NCBI GenBank assembly: GCA_965224015.1
Contig: OZ245032.1
Span: 806,001-870,000 of the forward strand
Reading direction: 5' to 3'
Length of the DNA stretch: 64,000 bases
Source of the DNA: CBDCVD01 sp965224015
GTDB taxonomy: Bacteria; Pseudomonadota; Alphaproteobacteria; Rhizobiales; CBDCVD01
The notes beneath the pieces were generated by a model. The model searched no databases, was not told where the DNA came from, and saw only the letters and a list, made by a program, of their open reading frames with translations. Of this stretch, positions 31,603 to 39,099 are shown piece after piece. Position 1 is the first letter of the stretch. Every line of letters begins with the position of its first letter. The translations under genes and the position numbers were made by a program.

Positions 31603-32562
31603 GTGCGCCATATCATTCCCTCGTGGTGGGCCGAGAGGCACACCCGCACCGGCCAGCCCATAACAGACGCCAAACAGATAAGCGAGAACACCATTGGCAT
31701 CCTCGCCATGCTCGCCGCAATGGCCGGGCTTATTATCAACGATGCTTTTGTCAAACTGGTCAGTAGCGACGTTCCCTTGGGACAGATCATATTCGTGCGT
31801 GGGTTGATCGCAACAAGCGTAATTGCTCTTGTTGCATGGCGTCTTGGGGAGTTCGGGCGTGGTCGCGAACTGATGCGTGGCGCGGTGCTTCTGCGCCTTA
31901 TTGGTGAGATCGGTGCCACGGTGTGCTATCTGTTTGCCTTGCTGCATCTTCCGTTGTCGATTATTGTCTCAATCTTACAGGCGGTGCCTCTTTTACTGAC
32001 AATCGTTGCCGCGGTCTATCTGCGCGAAGATATCGACTGGCGGCGCTGGCTGGCAGCTATTATCGGCTTTGGCGGCGTCCTGCTGATCACCAAACCATTT
32101 TCCGGTGGTCTCGATTTTTGGGTCGGCCTGGCGGTGGCAACGCTTTTTTGGATCTGCGTGCGCGATGTGGCCACACGCAATATCCCCAAGCATATTCCGA
32201 CCAACATGCTGACCCTGGCGACCGCAGGCGCGGTGACTGTTCTTGGCATCGCCATTGGCCTGGTGGTGGATGCGCCTTGGGTAATAATGACCTCAAGACA
32301 ATGGACCTATGTTACGCTTGCAAGCCTGGTGCTATTGGCCGCTTATGGGTTTATCATTATTGCTATGCGTAGCGGTGACATGTCCGTCGTCACCCCGTTT
32401 CGCTACTCCATTGTCGTTTGGGCGCTTTTACTTGGCTGGGCAATATGGGGCGAGGTACCCGATGGGTTGTCGATTTTGGGCATTGCCATTATCATTGCAG
32501 CGGGGCTTTATATATTTTATCGCGAGCACCTCAAGGCCGCGAGCCCGAACATGAGACTGTAA
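31603..32562 (+). CDS. EamA/DMT-superfamily permease
   Basis: A 319-residue inner-membrane protein with ten predicted helices in two EamA repeats (about 22-155 and 165-305). The first repeat has FVRGLIATSVIALVAW, and the second ends with ITPFRYSIVVWALLLGWAIWGE-like sequence (here VTPFRYS). Such proteins export amino acids, nucleobases or other metabolites; the substrate cannot be read. The GTG at 31603 is immediately after the moaA stop, so translation is probably coupled. Its position between moaA and moeA suggests a link to cofactor precursors, but this may be only operon hitch-hiking. Confidence 0.85.
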   Translation: MRHIIPSWWAERHTRTGQPITDAKQISENTIGILAMLAAMAGLIINDAFVKLVSSDVPLGQIIFVRGLIATSVIALVAWRLGEFGRGRELMRGAVLLRLIGEIGATVCYLFALLHLPLSIIVSILQAVPLLLTIVAAVYLREDIDWRRWLAAIIGFGGVLLITKPFSGGLDFWVGLAVATLFWICVRDVATRNIPKHIPTNMLTLATAGAVTVLGIAIGLVVDAPWVIMTSRQWTYVTLASLVLLAAYGFIIIAMRSGDMSVVTPFRYSIVVWALLLGWAIWGEVPDGLSILGIAIIIAAGLYIFYREHLKAASPNMRL

Positions 32563-32583
32563 AAGAACCTCATCCAGAACCCA

Positions 32584-33882
32584 ATGAGTAATACGCCAAA
32601 AGCGATAAACGACTGTTTTGCAAGTGACAAAGCGCGCATGCGCCACGACGATGTGTTGGCGCTTATCAGGGTCCACGCCCGTCCTGTCGCCAGCGCCGGC
32701 GTGGTTCCTTTGGAGGAGGCCTGCAACCGCGTGTGTGCCGCGGCCGTTCATGCGCCGCATGCGGTGCCCCTGCACCGAAACAGCGCCGTCGATGGTTACG
32801 CATTTCGCCATGCGGATTACATGCAAAACGCCGGGCAATTGCATCTTGCCGGGCGATGCGCGGCAGGAGAGACAGGCTCGCAAACGCTCGATCCCGCGCA
32901 ATGTGTTCGGATATTTACCGGCGCGAGCCTGCCAAAGGGCGCCGATACGGTTGCCATGCAAGAGGACGTGATAGTCCCGCACGAAGCCAGTAACGATGGG
33001 ACCACCCCCGCCCCAATCACCATTCCATCAGGGTTAAAGCGCGGCGCTAACGTGCGCGCTGCGGGTGAGGACCTGGCGCAAGGCGCATCCGTGACTGCTG
33101 TCGGCCAGCGCCTGCGGGCGCAGGATATTGCCGCCTTGGCTTCGGTTGGCCTCACCCATATTTCGTGTTTTGCACCTTTGCGTGTTGCGCTTTTGTCAAC
33201 GGGCAATGAGATCATTCGCCCCGGCGCTCCCCTTGAGCGCGGCCAGGTCTATGATGCCAATCACTTTCTGCTGCGTTCATTGCTGCGCGGGCTTGGCGCC
33301 CAAATCAGCGATTGCAGTGTGTTGCCCGACGACAGGGCCCGTATTGCTGAGGCGATGACGCAGGCCGCGGAGCATCACGACGTGATCATTACCACCGGCG
33401 GCGCCAGCCGCGGCGATGAAGACCATGTTATCAAAACCCTTGATGCGCACGGTGTTCGGCACTTTTGGCAATTGGCCGTCAAGCCGGGGCGCCCCATGGC
33501 CTTTGGCCAGATGGGCACCTGTACAGTCCTTGCGTTACCTGGCAACCCGGTTGCGGTGATGGTATGCTTTTTGCTCTATGGACGCCCGGTTCTGCAAGGG
33601 CTTGAGGGAGAGGCATGGCGGTCACCGCAGCGATACGCAGTGACGGCTGATTTTGAGATGGCTCACAAAAAGCCGCATCGGCGCGAATTTTTACGCGGCA
33701 CGCTTTACGAAGATGCGAACCTTGCACCGTGTGTGCGCCCCTTTGCCAACAGCGGATCGGGGATTATTGCCTCCTTGCGCGCTGCCGACGGACTTATCGA
33801 ACTGCCTGAAAGCATTACGCAGGTGCGACGCGGCCAGCGGGTCGATTTCATCCCTTTTGCCGCATTCGGGATCGGCCTCTAG
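32584..33882 (+). CDS. moeA: Molybdopterin molybdenumtransferase MoeA
   Basis: Inserts molybdate into adenylylated molybdopterin. At 432 residues it is near the usual length. Motifs: PLHRNSAVDGYAF (about 60-72, with the conserved SAVDGYA), RIFTGASLPKGADTVAMQED (about 112-131), then LSTGNEI and YDANHFLL (about 205-225), TTGGASRGDEDHV (about 276) and KPGRPMAFGQ with LPGNPVAVMVCF. The domain IV tail is present. It is the third gene of the moaA unit. Its TAG stop (33880-33882) coincides with the first bases of an adjoining repeat D copy. MobA, MoaB and MoaDE are not in the window. Confidence 0.95.
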   Translation: MSNTPKAINDCFASDKARMRHDDVLALIRVHARPVASAGVVPLEEACNRVCAAAVHAPHAVPLHRNSAVDGYAFRHADYMQNAGQLHLAGRCAAGETGSQTLDPAQCVRIFTGASLPKGADTVAMQEDVIVPHEASNDGTTPAPITIPSGLKRGANVRAAGEDLAQGASVTAVGQRLRAQDIAALASVGLTHISCFAPLRVALLSTGNEIIRPGAPLERGQVYDANHFLLRSLLRGLGAQISDCSVLPDDRARIAEAMTQAAEHHDVIITTGGASRGDEDHVIKTLDAHGVRHFWQLAVKPGRPMAFGQMGTCTVLALPGNPVAVMVCFLLYGRPVLQGLEGEAWRSPQRYAVTADFEMAHKKPHRREFLRGTLYEDANLAPCVRPFANSGSGIIASLRAADGLIELPESITQVRRGQRVDFIPFAAFGIGL

Positions 33883-34018
33883 ATCAGCTTGGCATTAGTT
33901 GTACCCATTTTGCTATGGGGACAACTAAACGTATAAAGCTGATCGCCCTCTAAATCTATAGCAAAATGCAAAAACAATGCTGGAGCCCCATGATTCCAAC
34001 TAAACGCATTTTGCTATA
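33880..34018 (-). repeat. Repeat D, full copy, starting in the moeA stop codon
   Basis: AGATCAGCTTGGCATTAGTT to AACGCATTTTGCTATAG, reversed like the copy at 17472 and very similar to it. It fills the moeA-meaB gap together with a C end. Confidence 0.9.
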
Positions 34019-34070
34019 GAGCGTATCAGGTTTTAATAGAATCAATTCTGTTTCTCGATTGACGAGGCGA
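34019..34070 (+). repeat. Repeat C left end, overlapping the meaB 3' end
   Basis: AGCGTATCAGGTTTTAATAG, ATTCTGTTTCTCGATTG and GAGGCGA follow the first 52 bp of the complete C element. The last eight or so codons and the stop of meaB are read from this repeat. Confidence 0.8.
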
Positions 34071-35079
34071 ACCAAGCTGCCAGCGCCTCGTCAAGGCTGA
34101 TCGTTCCCTCGTCAAGGCGGCGCGCAAGAGTATCGACAAATTCGTCGTGATTATCGTTACTATCGCCCGTGCCGGCTTGCAAGATCGTCTGACGCACCTT
34201 GGCGGCCGCGCTCAGGGCCAGAATATACCGTGCCCGTTGCAAGCGATTTGCGGCCTTGGCGGCTTTGTTCAACCCTTGCGCAAAAGTGTCAAGAGCCGCC
34301 GCCAGATCGGCGATCCCAATGCCCTGAATGGCGCTGGTCTTGACAAGAGTGACACCAGCGCCCTGATCGGATCGCAGGCCGAGCATGGCGTGAAGTTGTG
34401 CTAGTGTTGGCGCCGCACCAGGCAGGTCGCATTTGTTCACCACAAGAATATCCGCAATCTCCAGAATGCCCGCCTTGATGGCCTGAATATCGTCCCCAAG
34501 TCCGGGAACCATAACCACGACCTTCACGTCTGCAAGAGAGGCAATCTCTACCTCCGACTGCCCCGCACCCACGGTCTCGACGATAATGCGCTCATAAGAA
34601 GCCGCATCAAGGGCATCGACAACCCGGGAGGTTAGCAGGGACAAGCCGCCCAGATGCCCCCCCGAGGCCAGAGAGCGCACAAACACGCCGTCGTCGCCTG
34701 TTGCCGTGTCCATGCGTAGCCGGTCGCCCAAGATGGAGCCGCCGGAAATTGGGCTCGACGGGTCAATCGCCACAACACCAACGGTTTTCCCGTCCCGGCG
34801 AAATTGTTTGATCAAGGCATTGACCAAGGTCGATTTGCCGGCACCGGGAGGGCCGGTGACACCAATGACCATCGCCTTGCCCAGGTGAGGGCGAATGGTC
34901 TGCATAATCTCCCGGGCGCCAGGTTTGTCATTCTCGACAATGGTTATGATCTGGCCAAGCGCGCGTCGTGATCCGCGCAAAAGGGCCTTGATCAACTCTG
35001 AAACGGACGGAATATGTCTTCGCTCGGTTGTCTCCACCCCCACGCGAAGCGCCTCTGAAGAGTTGTTCGAGGTGGCCAC
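34042..35079 (-). CDS. meaB: MeaB/ArgK-family P-loop GTPase
   Basis: GTPase that guards and loads adenosylcobalamin-dependent methylmalonyl-CoA mutase (or a relative). 345 residues: Walker A GVTGPPGAGKSTLVNAL (about 73-89), VVAIDPSSPISGGSILGDRLRM, ETVGAGQSEVEIASLADVKV (switch II region) and NKCDLPGA for guanine specificity. The C-terminal dimerisation helices follow. GTG 35079 has GGAGG six bases upstream. It lies 21 bp after trpA and could be the last gene of the trp unit. No mutase gene is in the window. The final residues after AAWF come from an inserted repeat C end. Confidence 0.92.
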   Translation of the reverse strand: MATSNNSSEALRVGVETTERRHIPSVSELIKALLRGSRRALGQIITIVENDKPGAREIMQTIRPHLGKAMVIGVTGPPGAGKSTLVNALIKQFRRDGKTVGVVAIDPSSPISGGSILGDRLRMDTATGDDGVFVRSLASGGHLGGLSLLTSRVVDALDAASYERIIVETVGAGQSEVEIASLADVKVVVMVPGLGDDIQAIKAGILEIADILVVNKCDLPGAAPTLAQLHAMLGLRSDQGAGVTLVKTSAIQGIGIADLAAALDTFAQGLNKAAKAANRLQRARYILALSAAAKVRQTILQAGTGDSNDNHDEFVDTLARRLDEGTISLDEALAAWFASSIEKQN

Positions 35080-35100
35080 AATAAGCCTCCCGCGCAGCGC

Positions 35101-35940
35101 TTAAGCGTCGAGGCGATGCACGCTGCGCGCGCCCGCAGCGAGATCGCCTACCAGTGCACACACACCATTGACGGTCTCGTCAGTGGCACGCCCCGCCTCA
35201 TCAAGAGAGGCACCCACGCGCTCCACCAAAGCCGAGCCGACAACCACGGCCTCAGCAATCTCGCCGATTTCCTGCACTTGCGCAGCCGTTTTTACTCCAA
35301 ACCCCACAGCGATCGGCAAGTCCGTGTGGGCCCTGATACGCCCAACAGCGCCTGCAACGGCAGAATTGTCGGGAGCCGCAGCACCCGTGACCCCCGTGAT
35401 TGAGACGTAATAAACAAAACCGCTGGTATTGGCCAAAACCGCAGGAAGGCGGGCGTCATCTGTTGTGGGAGCCGCCAGGCGAATGAAGCTGAGGCCGCGG
35501 GCAAGGGAGGGGATACACAGTTCCTCGTCCGCCTCGGGGGGCAGGTCCACGACAATCAAACCATCAACACCGGCTTCCTCTGCAGCGTCGAGAAAGCGGG
35601 TATTTCCGTAGCGATAAATCGGATTGTAATACCCCATCAGGATTATTGGCGTGTCGTCATCCTTGGTGCGAAACTGGCGAACCATATCCAGGGTTTTGTG
35701 CATGGTTTGGCCCCCCATCAGGGCTCTTTGGGAGGACGCCTGAATGGGGGGACCCTCAGCCATGGGATCGGAAAACGGCATGCCCAGTTCGATCATATCG
35801 GCACCAGCTGCGGGCAGAGCACTCAGGAGCGCCAAAGAGGTAGAAAAATCCGGATCACCTGCTGTAATAAAGGTGACCAACCCGGGGCGCCTTTGTGCAC
35901 GCAATCGGGCAAAACGATTATCAATGCGTGTGCAACTCAT
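35101..35940 (-). CDS. trpA: Tryptophan synthase alpha subunit
   Basis: Cleaves indole-3-glycerol phosphate and passes indole to TrpB. From ATG 35940 it has 279 residues, with catalytic Glu in AAGADMIELGMPFSDPMAEGPPIQ (about 50) and Asp in DGLIVVDLPPEAD, plus GFVYYVSITGVTG and the phosphate loop AVGFGVKTAAQV. Another ATG at 35967 overlaps the trpB stop as ATGA and would add nine residues. ATG 35940 gives the normal N-terminus (MSCTRIDNRFARL), so it is used, but coupling may use the other. Operon with trpB and trpF. Confidence 0.95.
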   Translation of the reverse strand: MSCTRIDNRFARLRAQRRPGLVTFITAGDPDFSTSLALLSALPAAGADMIELGMPFSDPMAEGPPIQASSQRALMGGQTMHKTLDMVRQFRTKDDDTPIILMGYYNPIYRYGNTRFLDAAEEAGVDGLIVVDLPPEADEELCIPSLARGLSFIRLAAPTTDDARLPAVLANTSGFVYYVSITGVTGAAAPDNSAVAGAVGRIRAHTDLPIAVGFGVKTAAQVQEIGEIAEAVVVGSALVERVGASLDEAGRATDETVNGVCALVGDLAAGARSVHRLDA

Positions 35941-35963
35941 GGCGTGATCTCTTTGGCGCGGGT

Positions 35964-37220
35964 TCATACGGGCATATTCAGGTGCCGGGAGACGGTAAAG
36001 ACGTCCTTGTCGCCGCGTCCGCACAGGTTCATGACCAGGATATCCTCGGGGTCCATTTGCGGAGCCAATTTGCTCACATAGGCAAGAGCGTGGGCCGGCT
36101 CAAGGGCAGGAATAATGCCCTCGCGCCGGGTGCACAGCTGAAACGCCTTCAAAGCTTCGTCATCTGTGACCGAGACATAGGTGACTCGCTTCTGATCTTT
36201 CAGCCATGCATGCTCTGGTCCCACTCCCGGGTAGTCGAGACCGGCTGAAATGGAATGGCCTTCTTCGATCTGACCATCGTCATTTTGCAACAGATACGTG
36301 CGATTACCATGCAGAACCCCAGGCGCACCGCCGGTAAGGGAGGCGCAATGGCGGTCCGTGTGCAAGCCCTCGCCCGCGGCCTCCACGCCAAAAATGCGCA
36401 CCTGCGGGTCATCAAGAAACGGATGAAACAGGCCGATCGCGTTGGAGCCGCCGCCGATACAGGCGACAAGGGCATCCGGCCCACGGCCCTCGGCCTGTTG
36501 CAACTGCGTACGCACCTCCTCGCCGATGATAGATTGAAAATCGCGCACCATGGTGGGATACGGATGGGGCCCGGCGGCGGTACCAATGAGGTAATATGTG
36601 GTCTCGACGTTGGTGACCCAATCGCGCAAGGCCTCGTTCATGGCATCCTTCAAGGTGCCCGCACCACTGGTCACCGGAACAATCTCGGCGCCCAGAAGCC
36701 GCATGCGAAACACATTGGGGCTTTGCCGCTCCACATCGGTATGGCCCATGTAAACCACACACGGCAGGCCAAAGCGCGCCGCAACCGTTGCCGCGGCAAC
36801 CCCGTGTTGACCCGCGCCCGTTTCGGCGATAATGCGCGTTTTTCCCATACGCCGCGCCAGAAGGATTTGGCCAAGGCAATTGTTGATCTTGTGACTGCCG
36901 GTGTGATTAAGCTCGTCACGCTTAAAATAAATTTTAGCGCCGCCAAGATGCGCGGTCAGGCGCTCAGCAAAATAAAGAGGACTCGGTCGCCCGGCGTAAT
37001 GTTGGCTCTGATACGCCAGTTCCTCAGCAAATGCCGAATCCGCGCATGCAGCTTCATAGGCGGCTTCCAGGTCAAGGATCAGCGGCATCAGGGTCTCCGC
37101 GACAAAGCGACCACCATGAATGCCAAAATGGCCCCTCTCGTCCGCTCCCGAACGAAAAGAGTTTGGTCTGCTAACGCCGTCTTGTGCCTTTGCCGCGGTG
37201 GTCTCGATCGAAGAGGTCAC
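35964..37220 (-). CDS. trpB: Tryptophan synthase beta subunit
   Basis: PLP enzyme condensing indole and serine to tryptophan. 418 residues with RPSPLYFAERL, PLP lysine in ELNHTGSHKINNCLGQ (about 103-118), GAGQHGVAAATVAARFG, GGGSNAIGLFHPF for the phosphate, and GLDYPGVGPEH. The C-terminal DKDVFTV is standard. Its ATG overlaps the trpF TGA (ATGA), so translation is coupled. The length is slightly over the usual 400 because of an N-terminal extension before FGIHGGRFVAETLMP. Confidence 0.97.
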   Translation of the reverse strand: MTSSIETTAAKAQDGVSRPNSFRSGADERGHFGIHGGRFVAETLMPLILDLEAAYEAACADSAFAEELAYQSQHYAGRPSPLYFAERLTAHLGGAKIYFKRDELNHTGSHKINNCLGQILLARRMGKTRIIAETGAGQHGVAAATVAARFGLPCVVYMGHTDVERQSPNVFRMRLLGAEIVPVTSGAGTLKDAMNEALRDWVTNVETTYYLIGTAAGPHPYPTMVRDFQSIIGEEVRTQLQQAEGRGPDALVACIGGGSNAIGLFHPFLDDPQVRIFGVEAAGEGLHTDRHCASLTGGAPGVLHGNRTYLLQNDDGQIEEGHSISAGLDYPGVGPEHAWLKDQKRVTYVSVTDDEALKAFQLCTRREGIIPALEPAHALAYVSKLAPQMDPEDILVMNLCGRGDKDVFTVSRHLNMPV

Positions 37221-37891
37221 GATTGGGAAGCCTTCATCTTAACGCGAAGCGCGGCCGCACGGGCCGTTTCGACAAATTTCTTAATCATCTGCGGATCCTT
37301 TTTTCCCGGGGAACGCTCAACCCCCGACGACACGTCGATCGCTGCAGGGTGTACCTCTTGTATCGCATTTGCAACATTGGTGCAATTAAGACCCCCAGCA
37401 AGCATATATGGCAATGGACGTGCGAGACCTTCCAGCAATGTCCAGTCAAAGGCAAGCCCATTGCCTCCCGGTAACAGATCGCCATCGCCGGGCGCCTTGG
37501 CGTCAAACAGAATGTCGTCTGCAACCTTTGAGAAGGCCTTGACCTGCGCCAGATCCGCTTGCGAGACGATTTTTATGGTTTTGAGAAGGGGAACATTGAA
37601 CAGGCCGCGCAAATTTGCCAGGCGCGCCGGCGTCTCACGACCGTGAAGCTGTAGCACATCGGGCTGAAGAGTGTTCACAATGTCCCTGAGCCTCTCGTCG
37701 TCTGCATCAACGGTTACGGCTACTTTTTTGATTCTGCTGTCTGCAAGAGGGCGCAAGCGCGCCGCATCCTCCAGTTGCAGATGGCGCGGGCTCGGTTCAT
37801 AGAACACAAAGCCAGCCATTTGCGCACCGCTTGCAATGGTGGCAACGAGCGCATCAGCATCTGTAATGCCGCAAATTTTTATGGTCACCAT
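37217..37891 (-). CDS. trpF: Phosphoribosylanthranilate isomerase
   Basis: Isomerises phosphoribosylanthranilate to CdRP, the third step of tryptophan synthesis. It is a 224-residue TIM barrel: KICGITDADAL with catalytic Cys at about 7, AGFVFYEPSPRHL, LQLHGRETP, the general-acid Asp in DILFDAK, then LAGGLNCTNV and IDVSSGVERSPGKKD. The frame opens at 37906, but ATG 37891 begins right before the first strand (MVTIKICG). First gene of trpF-trpB-trpA. The lapA gene lies 95 bp upstream. Confidence 0.95.
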   Translation of the reverse strand: MVTIKICGITDADALVATIASGAQMAGFVFYEPSPRHLQLEDAARLRPLADSRIKKVAVTVDADDERLRDIVNTLQPDVLQLHGRETPARLANLRGLFNVPLLKTIKIVSQADLAQVKAFSKVADDILFDAKAPGDGDLLPGGNGLAFDWTLLEGLARPLPYMLAGGLNCTNVANAIQEVHPAAIDVSSGVERSPGKKDPQMIKKFVETARAAALRVKMKASQS

Positions 37892-37986
37892 GGCGTATAG
37901 GATCAAGTCTTGACGTCGGGTTGACTATGGGATGAATGGCTCTGGCTTCGGGGTGAGGCCAAGCTTGGCCAGTGCCCGACCGGGCC

Positions 37987-38316
37987 TTAAGCAGCGGGAA
38001 GGCTGCGAGCAATGTCTTCGGCGCGGTCACTTTCGCGGCGAGCTTTGTGTTCCCATTGCCTGGCCTGAAACCTTTGCTCTCTGGCGTCGCGCCGCCAGCG
38101 TCCCTGACGTGCCCATGTGTAAAGGCCGCCAATGAGTAAACCAAAAACAATGCTCGTTAGAATGACCAGATAGAGCGGGGCCGTTACGGTCAATGCAGAA
38201 TTACCGGTATTGACCACGTCGAGACTGAGAAGGACCGGTTGGCGGTTCGCTAAAGCCAGCGCGATCAAGGCGGCAATGGCGGGCGTTAACACAACAAATG
38301 AAATCAGTTTTTTCAT
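37987..38316 (-). CDS. LapA-domain membrane protein (DUF1049)
   Basis: A 109-residue protein with two membrane helices (about 4-24 and 45-67) and a basic cytoplasmic tail rich in Arg and Glu. The LapA/DUF1049 pattern NRQPVLLSLDVVN, then LVILTSIVFGLLIGGLYTW, is clear. In E. coli LapA works with LapB in lipopolysaccharide assembly control; the alphaproteobacterial relatives between ihfB and trpF are less studied. ATG 38316 has GGAGG six bases upstream, better than GTG-like starts upstream. It fits the conserved order in this lineage. Confidence 0.85.
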   Translation of the reverse strand: MKKLISFVVLTPAIAALIALALANRQPVLLSLDVVNTGNSALTVTAPLYLVILTSIVFGLLIGGLYTWARQGRWRRDAREQRFQARQWEHKARRESDRAEDIARSLPAA

Positions 38317-38365
38317 TACCGCCTCCATTTAAATCGGCGCTGCCTATCGAAATGCGAACCGCGTT

Positions 38366-38647
38366 TCAGGTGTTGTTCAGACGCGCATGGATTTTCTTAC
38401 CTGGTTTAAAAAAAGGTGTGAATTTTTCATCAACGTCGACACGGGTGCCGGTTCTCGGATTGCGGCCAATTCTGGCCGGGCGATGTTTTACCGAAAACGC
38501 CCCAAATCCACGCAGTTCCACCCTGTTTCCCCGCGCCAGGGCGTCAGAAATTTCGTTAATAATGGCGTTGACGATTCGTCCAGCATCCCTTTGATAAAGA
38601 TGCGGATTGGTTTGGGCAATGCGCTCAATCAATTCGGATTTGATCAT
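38366..38647 (-). CDS. ihfB: Integration host factor beta subunit
   Basis: Nucleoid protein that bends DNA sharply as a heterodimer with IhfA. 93 residues starting MIKSELIERIAQTNPHLYQRDAGRIVNAI, with the DNA-clamp arm GFGAFSVKHRPARIGRNPRTG (the RNP turn with the intercalating Pro at about 64) and FKPGKKIHARLN at the end. The conserved REL-RG-G motif reads VELRGFG. The position after rpsA is the usual one for ihfB and distinguishes it from HU. Confidence 0.95.
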   Translation of the reverse strand: MIKSELIERIAQTNPHLYQRDAGRIVNAIINEISDALARGNRVELRGFGAFSVKHRPARIGRNPRTGTRVDVDEKFTPFFKPGKKIHARLNNT

Positions 38648-39099
38648 TCGGCCACCATTTCTGTCTCAGTTGTTATCAAATTTCCGCAAGCATAAGCGCT
38701 TCCGATTTAGTTTGTGTTCCAGGTCGCAAACGCAGGGCACACGCAAAGCACTACCCGCATAGAGCACGAAAGAGAATCGATAGTCAGGTACGATCGATAA
38801 ATCAAATAGGCTTTGCTTTAACCAGCAAGCAATCAAGAACGACCTGCGACCGGTGTAGGGTGCCAAATCACGACCGAGGCGTCAAGTCCCTCCCTTGTTA
38901 TTCAAACCCCGGGTTATGGCTTATGATCAGATAAATGGCGGGTAGCACCTTTGTATAGACATGAACCGATAAAGCATAAGAAAAAGGCCCGCATCCATAA
39001 CTGGGGTTATTGTTGCAAATTAAGCGCCCGATGCTCGAGTATAACCCAGGTCCTGCAAACCGATCAGGCAAGCCACGGGCGGCGAGCCCGGTTACAGCA
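38648..39099. other. Gap between rpsA and ihfB, no gene seen
   Basis: About 450 bp. In many relatives a signal peptide peptidase (sppA) gene lies here; none is present. A loose inverted pair, CTGGGGTTAT (39002) and ATAACCCAG (39041), is not a clear terminator. No repeat of families A-D was found. Confidence 0.4.

Noticed and set aside
30877..31947. Long minus-strand open frame (356 residues) antisense to moaA
   Set aside because: Shadow of moaA and the DMT gene: no ribosome site or domain, and the opposite frame has clear enzyme motifs.
36255..37646. Long plus-strand frame (463 residues) antisense to trpB and trpF
   Set aside because: Shadow frame in GC-rich coding DNA; the sequence is Arg-rich and matches no protein pattern.
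38648..39099. Signal peptide peptidase gene expected between rpsA and ihfB
   Set aside because: No reading frame with SppA motifs is present in the gap.
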